This document shows positions 10,214 through 20,493 of a stretch of 64,000 bases of DNA, piece by piece. The DNA comes from Pyropia yezoensis (taxonomy: Eukaryota > Rhodophyta > Bangiophyceae > Bangiales > Bangiaceae): positions 17,283,346-17,347,345 of the forward strand of contig CM020618.1 of assembly GCA_009829735.1 (NCBI GenBank). Reading direction: 5' to 3'. The notes under the pieces were generated by a model. That model saw only the letters and a list, made by a program, of their open reading frames with translations. It was not told the origin of the DNA and searched no databases. Position 1 is the first letter of the stretch. Each line of letters begins with the position of its first letter. Both the position numbers and the translations under genes were made by a program.

Positions 10214-11338
10214 CTACCTACCAGCGAGCACGAGGGAGAGGGGGAGGTGGGGGGCGGGGGGATGGGGGGGGGGGGGGGGGAAAGCGGGGCACCGCCGCCG
10301 CCCCGCGCCGCGCCCCCCCCGTTGCGCCCCGCCCCCGCCGTCCTTGCAAGCCAGGTCCAGCGACGTTGTGCCCGTGGCGGCGCCCTTCGATGGGTGGACT
10401 TGGATGCCCAAGCGCCGGAAGAGGCAGACGGCGCGGCGCCGCGCCGACGTGGCGGCGGCCTTCGATCCTGGGCGACCTCCCGTGGCCACCGACGCAAAGT
10501 CGTCCATGTAGCCGATGAGGGCAAAGCCCCGCGCGCGCAGGTGGGCAGGAACAGGGCGAAGGACCTTGGTGAGAGCCCAGGGGGCCAACTTGGGGCCGAT
10601 GGGCAGGGACAGTGGGAAGTAAAGGACGCCATCCACCTCGAACGCCAGCCGCGCGCTGTCGGCCGGGTCCAGTAAGATGTGGTGAAAGGCGTCGGAGATG
10701 TCCCATGACACCATGTGGTCGCCCGTCTCCAGCTGGGCGACGAACGACGCCAACGACTCGTACCTGAAGGGGCGATCCGCCAGGTACGAGTTGATCTCGG
10801 ACAGGTCCACCACCCAGCGGGGCTTGCGGGCCGCGTCGGCCACGAAGGTCGCTGCGTTCCACGGGGCGCGGCGCGCCTCGGACGCCTGGGCCTGGCGCAC
10901 GAAGCCGCGCCTCACCCAGCGCGCAATCTCAGTGGACGCCCAGCGGGTCTCGTCGGGCGGCTGCCGGATAGGGCGGGCACGGTACGGCGGCGGTGGGGAG
11001 AGCCATGGCAGGATGAGACCGGTCGACGGGGTGGAAAGGACCCACCGGCTTGCGCCGATCGTCCGCCAGGTGGAGAGGCGGGCGCGAACCGACTCGTACG
11101 GCGAGGGCTGGCCCGGAAACACGTCGGGCTTGGCCAGCAGCGCGTTTGGGGCCGAGGGAGGGGGGCACGACCCGGCGGGCAAGTCCTCCGTCGTCGGCGG
11201 GGGCGGGGGGGTGGCGATAGACAATCGTAGGTCGGTGGAGGGGCCGACGTGGTGCAGCGCTAGGGGCGCTGCGCCTCTGCCCAGAGGGATTGACGGCGGG
11301 GGCCCTGGGCAGCCGCCCCCCGCACAAAAAGCCGGCAT
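10214..11338 (-). pseudogene. DIRS-like reverse transcriptase ORF, truncated
   Basis: Starts at ATG 11338-11336, one base after the gag-like stop. About 374 codons. The reverse transcriptase palm is clear: RKPRWVVDLSEIN, then SWDISDAFHHILLDP, LPIGPKLAPWALTK, and the catalytic YMDDF near 10510. The HH-x-DP, P-x-G-x-x-x-AP and TKVLRP pattern fits DIRS/Ngaro retroelements better than Gypsy or LINE enzymes; this is a family judgement by eye. After about 10345 the protein turns into Gly/Pro/Arg low complexity and stops. RNase H and the tyrosine recombinase expected downstream are absent, so the element is truncated at its 3' side by G/C-run DNA. Mobility is not possible from this copy. Confidence 0.75.
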
Positions 11339-11339
11339 G

Positions 11340-12800
11340 TCAGCCGGTCGGCGGTCTTGCGGCAGCCTTGGCCGTTTCCGCCGCGGCCTTGGCAGCGGCG
11401 TGGCGGGCCGCGTTCCGCTCCGTGCGCGCGCGTCCGCGTCCGCGGTCGCCGCGCCCCCCGTCGCCCCGACCGCCGTCGCCGCGACCGCTGCGCCCGCCGC
11501 CACCACGCGACCACGCGGGCGGGGGGGCGTCCCACCCGCCTGGGGCCGCAGGGACCCGTGCCAAGGCCCGACCTTGGGCCCGTGCGACGTGCACGGCGTG
11601 GACCCGAGCGGCAAGCTCGTGGTAGCCGGCTGTGGCGGCGTTGGTGAACGGCGTGTGGTTGGACTCGAGGACGGCGTCGTGCAGGGAGGCGGCGTACGTC
11701 TGGTCCGTCCGCCAGCGGAGGAGAGCCTCTTATCGGGTTGCGAGGAGGCTGTAGATCTGGTAGACATGGGTGCGGGCGGAGGCGGTGACGTCAAGCGAGG
11801 CAGAGAGGGTGGGGGTGGCGGTGGAGGCGGCCGACTTGTAGTCTGCGATGGCGTTGGTGAGGTTCTGGAGCCACGCGCACGCCATGTAGAGCACGGTGGC
11901 CTCCTTGGCGTTCCGCCTGCCGCTGCCAAACTCGGCGGAGAAGTCCGGGTCGCCACTGGGCTTGAATGGCTCGGGGAACACGCCCTCACGGGCGAGTCGG
12001 GAGGGGAGCTCAAGACCCTGGATGCGGGGGCAGCCGTCGTAGACGGCGTCCACCGCGGCACGGGAAAAAGCGGCACGGGGGCCGCCGCGCCCGGCGCCGC
12101 TGGCAACAAAGCCCCCCCCGTCGTCGGCCCCGCCCGGCGGGAAGCGGCCGCTGCGCGAGCGCGCACGCGACGGCTGCGCCGGCTCGGGCACCCAGTCGTC
12201 ATCGTCGCCGACGTCGACGGCCGCGGACGCCGCCGGAGGGGTGCCTTGAGAAGGTGCGGGCGGCCCGGCGACCGCCGCCGGCGCCACCGGTTGGGCAAAC
12301 GCCCGAGCGAGGGCGGCCAACGTCTCGGGCGTAAAGCCTCGCAAGGGATCCGGTGTCGTGAGGGCGGCGCCGGGGGCCAGTGCGGCGCGCTTGTTCTTTT
12401 TGCGTGGTGTGGCGGGAGGGGTGGTGGTCGCCGCACCCCGACAGCGGAAAGCCGCCCGACCAGGCGGCGCCAGCGGCGTGTCAACCGCCACGACCTCGTC
12501 GGGAGGAGCGGCAGATGACCCCGTCGGAGCGGCGGACGCCGCGCCCGCCCCGGCGGGGACCGCCACGTCGGCCGCGCCGGGGGTCGCCGTGGCCACCGCA
12601 GAGGAAGAGGAAGAAGAAGACGCAGACGTCGGGGACGCCGAGGAAGAGGAGGCCGACGAGGCGGCCGATGCCGCCAGCGCCGCCGCCGCCGCCGCCACGA
12701 CCTCCGAGCCCTGGCGGGAGCCCGGCTCCGGCGCGGCAACCGGCCCACAGGAGGCAGTGGCGCCGCGCGCGGAAGAGCGCCCCGAACGAGTGGAGGGCAT
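11340..12800 (-). pseudogene. gag-like ORF of the DIRS-like element, one internal stop
   Basis: The frame runs from ATG 12800-12798 to TGA 11342-11340 (486 codons) with a single TAA at 11732-11730, which could derive from CAA by one transition. The N-terminal third is Ala/Ser/Pro-rich with a basic patch (PRKKNKRAALAPG). The middle has a compact region (VFPEPFKPSGDPDFSAEFGSG to YQIYSLLATR). The C terminus is Gly/Arg-rich, as in many nucleic-acid-binding Gag proteins. The stop is followed by one base and then the ATG of the reverse transcriptase ORF, a coupling that supports one element. Expression of the full product would need the TAA to be read through, or this copy is dead. Confidence 0.6.
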
Positions 12801-13169
12801 GACACCCGCCGTAGACGTCGGGGGGGGATGACCCCAAACGCTGATACCGCTTGGCGGTGCAGCAAAGTATGTACCAAACGGCCTCGAAGAGGCGAGCCGA
12901 GAGCCTGAGCGCAGATCCGCCACCCGCGGCCACACGACTGCGTCGGTGTGGCCACGCACGCGGGGGGGGTCTGGCGCGAGGGCAAACGAACGTGCCGATC
13001 GACGGCGGCCGGTGCGATCCTGCCGTCGCGCCTCTCCTCTTGTACCTGTCGGGCGGACAGGTGGCCCGGCCGCGCCGGATACACCAAGTAGCCCGACCCT
13101 CTTCCCCTCCGCCGGGGAGATCGGGATCCCACCCGCTAGGCACAAACATAACGCCTTGAACCTCAGAAG

Positions 13170-13550
13170 CAGGACACAACACCCGCAGCAGCAGCTTCTG
13201 CTGGGGGTGTTGCTGTCGTTACAGGTGTGGGGGCAGCCATCGCCCCCCCGTGGGCAGCATCTGCTCCCCGAAGGCGGCAGCCCGCCACCCCACCCCAGTT
13301 GCAGCCGCCATCCCCACAGAGGGAGCTGCTGCCTGCCCGCCCCGGTAGCAGGCGCCGCCCCACCCAGGCAGCCGCACCCCCGGCCGGTGGCAGCCCCTAC
13401 CCCGCAGCAGCAGCACGCCTCCCCGCCCCGCCATCGGTAGCGGCCGCCCCCCCGCCGGAAGCAACCGCCCCCTCCCCTCGGTAGCAGACGCCCGGCCACT
13501 GGTGGCAGCCGCACCCCCAGCCGGTAGCAGCCCATCTCCCCTTCGGCCCG
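13170..13550. repeat. degenerate GC-rich minisatellite
   Basis: Irregular tandem repeats of roughly 30-36 bp around the motif CCGGTAGCAGCC / CCGGTGGCAGCC with CCGCACCCCC. Unit length varies and copies are diverged. No coding call is supported. Confidence 0.6.
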
Positions 13551-14328
13551 GCACCTGATATGGTGGACAGCCGATTGAGGGCGCGGGCGGTAAACTTCAT
13601 GCCGAAGAAACTGTCTGAGACGACACCGGAAGGAAACAATACAAGAAAACGCGGGTGGGAGACGAGGAATAACAACCATCCACACAGTACCAAGATAGAT
13701 CAGCTTGGACAGGAAAGAAAATATAAGAAGCTCCGGGGAAAGACCCGCGCCCGTGGTGCCGAAAAAGGTCACACAAACACACCGAAGAGCCGCCCCAGCT
13801 CCCTCATCTCCCCCCCCCCCAACCCCGTCACACGGCCACATAGACGCACAACGAGTCCTGTGTGCGCGCGTGGCCGCCGACGCGGCGGCGCCCACGTACC
13901 GTCGAGGGACTTCGGCGGTGGTGCAGGGGCAGCGGCTGGCGCAGGCGCCGACGGCGGCGCCCCCGGCTGTCGGTTGAGCCAGTTCATCGTGCCGCGGCGA
14001 GGGGAAGGAACAGAGGGGGGGGAGTGGGGCGAGGGAGAAAGGCCGTGACAAAGATAGCAGCGGCGGCGGCAAAGGCAAGACCCGTCCCAGTGCCGGGCAG
14101 GAGGGAAAGGAGGAAGAGCACGACGCCGCAGGACTGCCAACACCTGTGGGTACATGTGCACGGCGTGCGCGGCGTGCGCGGCGTACGCGGCAAACGCAGC
14201 TACAAACCGTCACAGAGGTGAGGCCACCCGCGGCCACGCCCACCACACAGGCGCACAGCACCCGCGACGACTGCAGGCACGCCCCGTGCTCAAGATCTCT
14301 GGGGCTCCCCTTTGCATATACGTATGTA
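13551..14328. other. no supported gene
   Basis: Mixed-composition DNA upstream of the DIRS-like gag on its strand. It may include that element's leader. A short run of 9-bp units (GGCGTGCGC) lies at about 14160-14190. Nothing else identified. Confidence 0.4.
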
Positions 14329-15626
14329 CAGGGGGAGGACAACAGTATAGATCCGCCTGGGCTACTTTACTGCAAGATCGGTCCCGGATCGTTTCCCTGA
14401 GTCAAAGAAAGGTGGCCCTCAGACGCCCCAAGGGCCGATTGTCTTCAGTATTCTGTGGCGTGCCCGCGAGCCTGCTGCACCGCCCCGACCCAACGAGGCA
14501 TCGACTCCCACAAGGTTCGGAAAAAACTGTCTGACAGACCATCTCACTCCTCACACAACGCCGTGAAGAGGCCGTCCAAAGATTTAGGCATGCGCTCGCG
14601 CGCCCGAAGACGAGTTTCCAGGACGCTCCAGGCGTTCTCAATCGGATTCATGTCGGCGGAGTGCGCCGGCCAGTCAAGGCGCCGCAGGCGATGCAGCGCC
14701 ATGTACTTGCCGACATAGAGGGCCCGATGCGGCCCACAGTTGTCCTCCAAGAGAATAAAGTTGGATGTCCCGCCGTGCCGCTGCTCAAGGAAGGGCAATA
14801 GATACTCGTGGATGATGCCTACGTACTTTCGTTGGTTGAGGCGCCCTCAATGCGCACCAGCGGGGTCCTGCCCTTTCAGGAGAAGGCAGCCCGTACAGAG
14901 AGTGTTTTCCGCCCAGACTCGAACGACGGGCGCAGACAAGCAGGCAGGTAGCGCTCGTAAGACCGCCGTCAGACCCGAGCCTCCCCCCTGGCAGGGGGGA
15001 CGGTGAATGAGCTCTCGTACGAAAAAGCGACGTTCCCCAAGTCCGCCAGAGACCACGGAGAGTGCGTCCGACCCCATGCCAGGCGGCGCGACACATGCAG
15101 CCGCGTGACAAATGGCTTTGTCACCGCAGCATAGTAAAGCATGGCCATGCGGTGCAAGTAGCGCCTGGTTGTCCGCTGGCTGACCTGCCGAGGCATCCCG
15201 GCGTTGTATTCTGTCGTCAGCTGCTCCAGGGTGACGCGCCGACTGCGCATCACCACTGACTGGAAGTGCCGCACCCCTCTGGTGTCCAGGAGACGGGGCC
15301 GCCCCTGCCTGCGGCGAGGGGAGGCGGACTCTCCGCGGCGCACGCGTGCAGCAGTCGTGCTGACGGTGCCAATGGGCACCGCGAGGGCATCAGCCACCCT
15401 GCGGTTGGTCAAACCGGCCTTGACAAGGGCCGCCATGGCCGCCCTAGTGGCCGCTGGCACCTCCTTCGCCCCTTTGGGGCGACCCATGATGACGTTCAGG
15501 ACGAAGAAGGAGGCGTCGTTGCGTCGGCCCCCCCGACTGAATGCATCAATCTGTGGCCTTTTCCGGACGTGGGGGGGCTAAGTCGATATCGAACCTGGGC
15601 AGATCTATACTTTCGTCCCCCCCCTG
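14329..15626 (-). mobile_element. Tc1-like DNA transposon, 1298 bp, inactive
   Basis: Both ends carry the imperfect inverted repeat CAGGGGG(A/G)GGAC followed by AGTATAGATC. Each end is flanked by TA (14327-14328 and 15627-15628), the Tc1/mariner target duplication. Size and single transposase gene fit a Tc1 element. Transposase is on the minus strand. Confidence 0.92.
14445..15487 (-). pseudogene. Tc1 transposase, frameshifted and catalytically dead
   Basis: Starts at ATG 15487-15485 (MGRPKGAKE) with a helix-turn-helix N-terminal region (AALVKAGLTNRRVADALAVP). The first catalytic Asp of the DDE triad is replaced: the motif reads FSYESSF where related elements have D (GAC to TAC). The frame then shifts near 14985-14970. 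The second Asp is in LLEDNCGPHRA and the third acidic position in SADMNPIENAW, both in the frame 14798-14544. A TGA at 14544-14546 sits at a Trp position of the family, and the true C terminus (SMPRWVGAVQQARG) can be read to TGA 14445. One missense, at least one frameshift and one nonsense change make it inactive. Confidence 0.85.
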
Positions 15627-15628
15627 TA

Positions 15629-17410
15629 CAGTACATACGGTACACATAAATAGAGACCTGCTGTACATTTCCATCCGTCACCCGATGGTGGGCTCCTCCA
15701 CGTGTGTCTTACTGGGGAGCGGACACTGCGCAGCAACGACCCCTAGGCTAGCTACGACGACCCCCCGGGCAATTTTGCTGCCCACCCCCACCAAGTAGGC
15801 CACACGCCCGACGGGGTGTGGCCACCCCTTGGTGGGTGTTGGGTCAGAGGCGGCCGCGTAACACCCCGGAATGTATGTTTTTCGGGAGAAGAGAGGTCGG
15901 CAACCGCCTGACGGGAGGAGTAAAGGGGGGGGTAAAGGGGAAGGCACTGTTGGCAGCCGACGGTGGGAACCTCTGGATGAAGGGGTGGCCTGAGGCGTGG
16001 GGAAGTGGAAGGGAAGGGGGGGAGGCGAGCCAGCTCCGCAACGACAGCCATGCTTAGAAAGGGCTCGAGAGAGTGTCCAGGGGGAGCTCGGAGGGAGCGC
16101 AACCCCGAGGGGACTCGGACGGCGGCCCCCCCCCCTGCGCCCCCGTCAACAGTCAAAATGGCCTCTCGTCGGTAGCCACGGAGCCTTTGCCGGCAGTCAA
16201 GAGCTGGATGACCAATCAGATGCCCAGTCTCCAGTCCTGGCGAGTCTCCGAAAGCCCTTTCCGGCAGTGCCGCCCACCCGCTGTGACGCGCTCCCCGGCG
16301 CCGGCGCCCGCCTGCGCCCGTCCCCGCAGCGGCGGCGGCGGCGGACTTGCAGCCGCCGCCGCCGCCGCTGCCGTCTCCAACACCGCGGCCTGGTCGCGGC
16401 ACGACAGCTTGTACGCTCTCGCTGACCCTGTGCGCCCCTTGCAGTACGCCGACGTCGGTGACGGCGGCAGCGGCGGCGGTGCGGCGGCGGCGGGCGGCGG
16501 CGCGCGGCTACGAGGGGGCAGCGGCCGTCGATGCCCACGCCCCCCGCGCCCCGTATTGTCGGCGGTGACGCCGCGGCGGCGGTGAGTTGGGGCACTCGCG
16601 CGCCACGGGCGAGCTGCCGCTGCTGCGCGTCCGCGTTGGGCCGCTACGAGTCACTCTCGGTGTGTGCGTGTTGCCGTTTCTACCGCTTTTTTGCTGAGCG
16701 AGTGCCGGCGACCCGCCTCCGCACGGCCACGCCCGCCGGTTGTGGCGAAAGGAGCTCCCCTACCGCGCCGATGGTCTGCAGCGCACTCTGCCGCCGCCGC
16801 CGCGCCGTCTCTGCCACGGCCGCCGTCTGTAGCGGGTGGCACGCCGTGTATGCGGCGGTATGGGCGGCCGTGGGGCGGCCGTGGGGCGGCCGCCGCTACT
16901 CTCGCCGTTCGAGCGTTCCGAGCATCGCTCCTGACTCTGCCGTACTTCACGGAGCAGGGAAATGGGCGACGGCTCACGGACATAGCATTGCGGCTGCCGC
17001 GGACGCTGCCACGCCTGGACAACCGCGATGGCGATGCTGTCAGTCTGGGCTGACAAGGCGCTCAAGCGGACGGTTTTCGGGCGGCGCCGACGCCGCGTTG
17101 CCACCACGGCCGGTGTGGGTGCCGGTGGGGGCAAGGATGGGTATGCGGGTGGCGGCGTCGTCGTGGAGGTGTGGCTGACGGTGGACGTCGGCGTGAAAGC
17201 GGGCGTGGCCGAGTGGGCGGTGGCGGTAGAAACGGTTGAGGAGGGCACGAGGGGGGTGCCAGCGAACCTTCGTCGCCGCGCGCCGCTCCGGGAGGTGCAA
17301 TTTATCTCAGGACAAGCCAGGAAGAGTCAAAAAGCCCCGCTGTCGAACAACGAAAAGCCTAGCGTGATTCCGCGATCGCGATTCTAGTCGACTCTTGGCC
17401 TGAAATAAAG
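15629..17410. other. GC-rich DNA with GCC/GGC triplet runs, no supported gene
   Basis: Contains (GCC)n/(GGC)n-like stretches at about 16325-16375 and 16465-16505. Open frames exist on both strands but are Ala/Arg/Pro/Gly-rich. The region ends at the insertion site of A2; the sequence at 17400-17415 continues at 38850 on the other side of the nested block. Confidence 0.45.
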
Positions 17411-17415
17411 GAGGC
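17411..17415 (+). other. left target-site duplication of A2 (gaggc)
   Basis: GAGGC here is repeated at 38850-38854 on the far side of A2. A 5-bp duplication is usual for Ty3/Gypsy integration. It shows that the whole 17416-38849 block derives from one insertion plus later nested ones. Confidence 0.85.
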
Positions 17416-17913
17416 TGTGAGGCACCACCCACACCCGGGCAGCCCTCAACGTACTGGTGAACGGTGTCAGCTGCCCGCGCAAGCCAATGAGGCTGCGGGG
17501 CGCGGCGAAGGTGACGGGCGGGGTGACGGTGATGGGGGTGGGGAAGAAGATGGGCGTGACGTCGGTGAGGGTCGAGGGGGTCGAGGGGTTCGAGGGTAAC
17601 GGAGGTCGTTGTGTCTGTGTTTTTTGTTCCCCCCGAGGTCTCCCCGGGTGGCGCCCGCACTCACGCATTATATACCCCCGGGGGGGCACCCAGGGTGCCC
17701 CAAAGCATGCGATTGCCCGTGCCGCCGGGGGGGCGGCACCAATGGGCTCAAAACATGGCATAGACTCTCAGAACAAGTCAAGGTGGGTGTGCGCGCCCCA
17801 ATGCGCCCCACCAGACAGCCCCAAGCGGGGGCGGGGGTGGCGTGCGGCGCTTGTGGCGCCGCGCGGCTGGCCTCACACGCCGGTCGGCCGGAAAGGCCGC
17901 AGAGGCGTGTAAG
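17416..17913 (-). repeat. 3' LTR of A2, distal part (R/U5 side)
   Basis: Matches 37977-38475 (A2's own 5' LTR) and, less closely, 5187-5674 (A1). It ends on the minus strand with CCTCACA at 17416. It carries a CCAAT box (about 17486) and the TATA box (17667-17675). The other part of this LTR lies at 26959-27337. Confidence 0.92.
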
Positions 17914-18277
17914 TGTGGCAATATGGTTGTCCGTATTGTGACCCTAATATTAGGGGGGCTACTTCTAACCCTTAACTTTCAATTTGGGAGTCCGTACTGG
18001 TCACGGTATCCATAAGCTACGTATGACCAGAGGGACTTGCATCTTGGGGTGGAGGGTAGTTAGTAGTGTCTCCGAGGGTTTATAACGAGGGGGCCGGCGG
18101 CGAATCCACCGCCGGCCAAGGTAGAACAACAAACCCCTCCCATTTGGGCTCCCATCTTGGTCCCGTGGCTGGCGCTCCGAGGACAGCAACCTTGGCCTCC
18201 CGGTGACGTCGGTGCCGATCCCTTGTGGTGAGTGTTCCCTGAGAGTGGACGTGTAGCGGATACCTTCTTGTGCTACA
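17914..18277 (+). repeat. 5' LTR of element C
   Basis: 364 bp, TG...CA ends. Its partner is 26593-26958. The two differ at several positions from the first 60 bases on, so the insertion is not recent. Confidence 0.93.
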
Positions 18278-18278
18278 T

Positions 18279-18297
18279 TGGTGGAGCAGCAGGGGAC
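18279..18297 (+). other. primer binding site of element C
   Basis: TGGTGGAGCAGCAGGGGAC lies one base after the LTR and begins with TGG, complementary to a tRNA 3' CCA end. Element D has the same 19 bases after its 5' LTR (plus-strand 34191-34209). I cannot name the tRNA from sequence alone. Confidence 0.8.
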
Positions 18298-18501
18298 GGG
18301 TTTCCGTCACCCTTGTGGTGACGCCGTCTTGGGCCCTGGCACACGGATAGGGATCCAGTCTTTTTCTTGTACTCGTGGTGCAGCGATCTGTTGATTGTTT
18401 TGAGTGATTGCGTTTGACTGCGACCTACGGTTACTCTCCCCCAACTATCCCCTCGCTCTTCTATTCGTGGTGACTGTTACGTCGGTTGACTGATTGTGAC
18501 T

Positions 18502-20493
18502 ATGTCTACCCAAGAGACGGGGAACGTTCAAGATGACGGATCGGCGTCGACGCCGACCCCGGAGCTGAACCCGGGAACCGGGATCGGTAACCCGATCGAC
18601 AACATTGAGACGCCGATGCTCTCCGGTGCCGGATCGACGTTTGGTACGGCACGGACGGCCGGGGGCGGCGGGCTGCCGCAACTGTCCTCTGCCGACCTCA
18701 CGCCGCAGCCACTTTCACCAGGGGACTCCCTGATGGCATCATTGGCTCGCATCGAGGCCCGGTTTACCGGGCTCGACGCCCTTCATGAGCGTACGGAGGA
18801 CGCAATGGCGGTGCTGCTGTCAGCACGTCATACGACGGTACCCCGTCGGGTCCCCCCCACACCGGTAGGGTTCGAACCGGCCGGACTACTTTCGGAGGCC
18901 ACCAGGGTCAACCCCGGTGTTGCTCTTCCTGGACAATCCTCGGACACGGCGGGTTATGGATCCGACTCGTCGGCTGAGTTGGAACGTAGCCATACGGAGC
19001 GCTACGCTCGGAGCACCCAGAGCGGGCTCCGCGGAGATTGTCCGGCGGACACTTACGCCGGAACAGAGTCGGCGATGGGGGGAGACGGTACCGTCTCCCA
19101 TTACCCTCTCGACGACGGCAGCCAGGCAACTCGGGTACCCGAGGCGCCGACGCCGGAAGTTCCAGCGTCACTGATGCACGCGATGACAGCGCAGGTTACT
19201 GCGAGCTTACTGAAGCGGTTGGAGTCCGATGAGTTCACTCATCAACTGACGAAGCGACTGGATATCCAGGACGCGGACACGGAGATTGTCAACGAAGTCT
19301 TCAGGTCGGTACTGACTCCCGAACGTTATCGTTTGGAGGACCGATCCACTGCCGTATCGGAATCGACGCGTACGACCTCGCACCGAGCGATTCGCTCTAT
19401 GCAGACCCTTATGAATGGAGTCCCTGTGTTCGGGGGCCCTAACGGACGCCCGTTGGCAGTCATCGGCTTCTTGACTAGCTTCAAGGCAGCCGCAGACAAG
19501 GCACTCGTCAACGAGGGGCTGGCTCTGGAGATCCTCCCGTTCTTTGTTGACGAGCGGGTTCGAGGCATCCTCCGTCAGGCATCTCCGATGCCGGGAATGA
19601 GGGTCGCAGCCACCCCCATGGATTACCGTGGTATATTGAAGGAGTTGCTTAGCAGCTACCTCAGTGAGGACAAGTGCGAAGACCACTATCGGGCCCTTCG
19701 CACTGCCACCGCCCAGTCCTGGGAGGATGAGGAGATGTTTGGACGCCGGATCCAAGAGCTCGACTACGAGCTGGGGAAGCTCCTCGGTGAAGGGGAACTA
19801 CGGGCCATCCTGTTCGCAGGAGTACCCAACTACGTGCGGATATCCGCACGGGGAGCCAATACGGCCCGGACGGACTTCAGTCGACTGATGCATATGTGCA
19901 AGTCCCTAGGGGACGCCTACCGGGTGCTACACCCGGAATGCGCCATGGCCCCGAAGCCCAAGGGTGAGGGAGGCAAGCCCAGTCTTACCCCGGTACCGAG
20001 GCAAGAGAAGGTGGAACGTAAGGCCGCACCAGTACTGGTGGCGACCGAACATACCCCTACCGGTGAGGATGAACCTTTAGTCGACCAACAGGGCCACCTG
20101 TTGCTACCGGCGACGCCGGTGATTGATGAGCATGGTACGGTAGCGTACATCGCCCCGGCTGGGACCCAGTTCCAGGTTAACAAGGGAGCGAGACGGCGCG
20201 TCCCGTATGTGCGGACTACGGGGTACTCCCCGGTGACGGGTAACCCTCAGTCGTTATCGTACCCAAGAAGGATCAAACCCCTCGGTTTTGCATCGACTAT
20301 CGACGCCTCAACTTGGTTACCAAGAAAGACTCATACCCTTTACCAAGGATGGACGAGTGCATCGACTCGCTGGGGGAGGCCACAGTGTTTACCACTATTG
20401 ACTGCAATGCCGGGTACTGGCAGATCCCCGTTGCGGAGGAGGATATCCCCAAGACGGCGTTCGTCTGTCACAGTGGCGTGTACGAGCTCCTAA
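18502..20493 (+). pseudogene. gag: gag of element C, 3' end deleted
   Basis: Starts at ATG 18502 (MSTQETGNVQ). About 583 codons are Gag; the frame then crosses a deletion junction near 20250 and continues out of frame in reverse-transcriptase DNA to 20493. The N-terminal 200 residues are low in structure (Thr/Pro/Gly-rich). The globular part (about residues 230-500) contains an IGFLTSFKAAADKAL start, then YLSEDKCEDHYRALR and FAGVPNYVRISARG, in keeping with a Gypsy capsid domain. No CCHC zinc knuckle or protease is present between Gag and reverse transcriptase, so both were lost. Short perfect palindromes interrupt the coding sequence, for example 19081-19098 and 19130-19143. Confidence 0.8.

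Noticed and set aside
9069..10518. Pro/Gly-rich ORFs of 80-260 codons
   Set aside because: All are translations of C or G runs; both strands and several frames are equally open.
10698..12518. 606-codon plus-strand ORF
   Set aside because: It is the shadow of the minus-strand DIRS-like gag and RT, which have recognisable motifs.
12802..14342. 5' extension of the 870-codon minus-strand frame
   Set aside because: Upstream of ATG 12800 the frame is Cys/Gly/Arg-rich low complexity through a minisatellite; only the part from 12800 looks like Gag.
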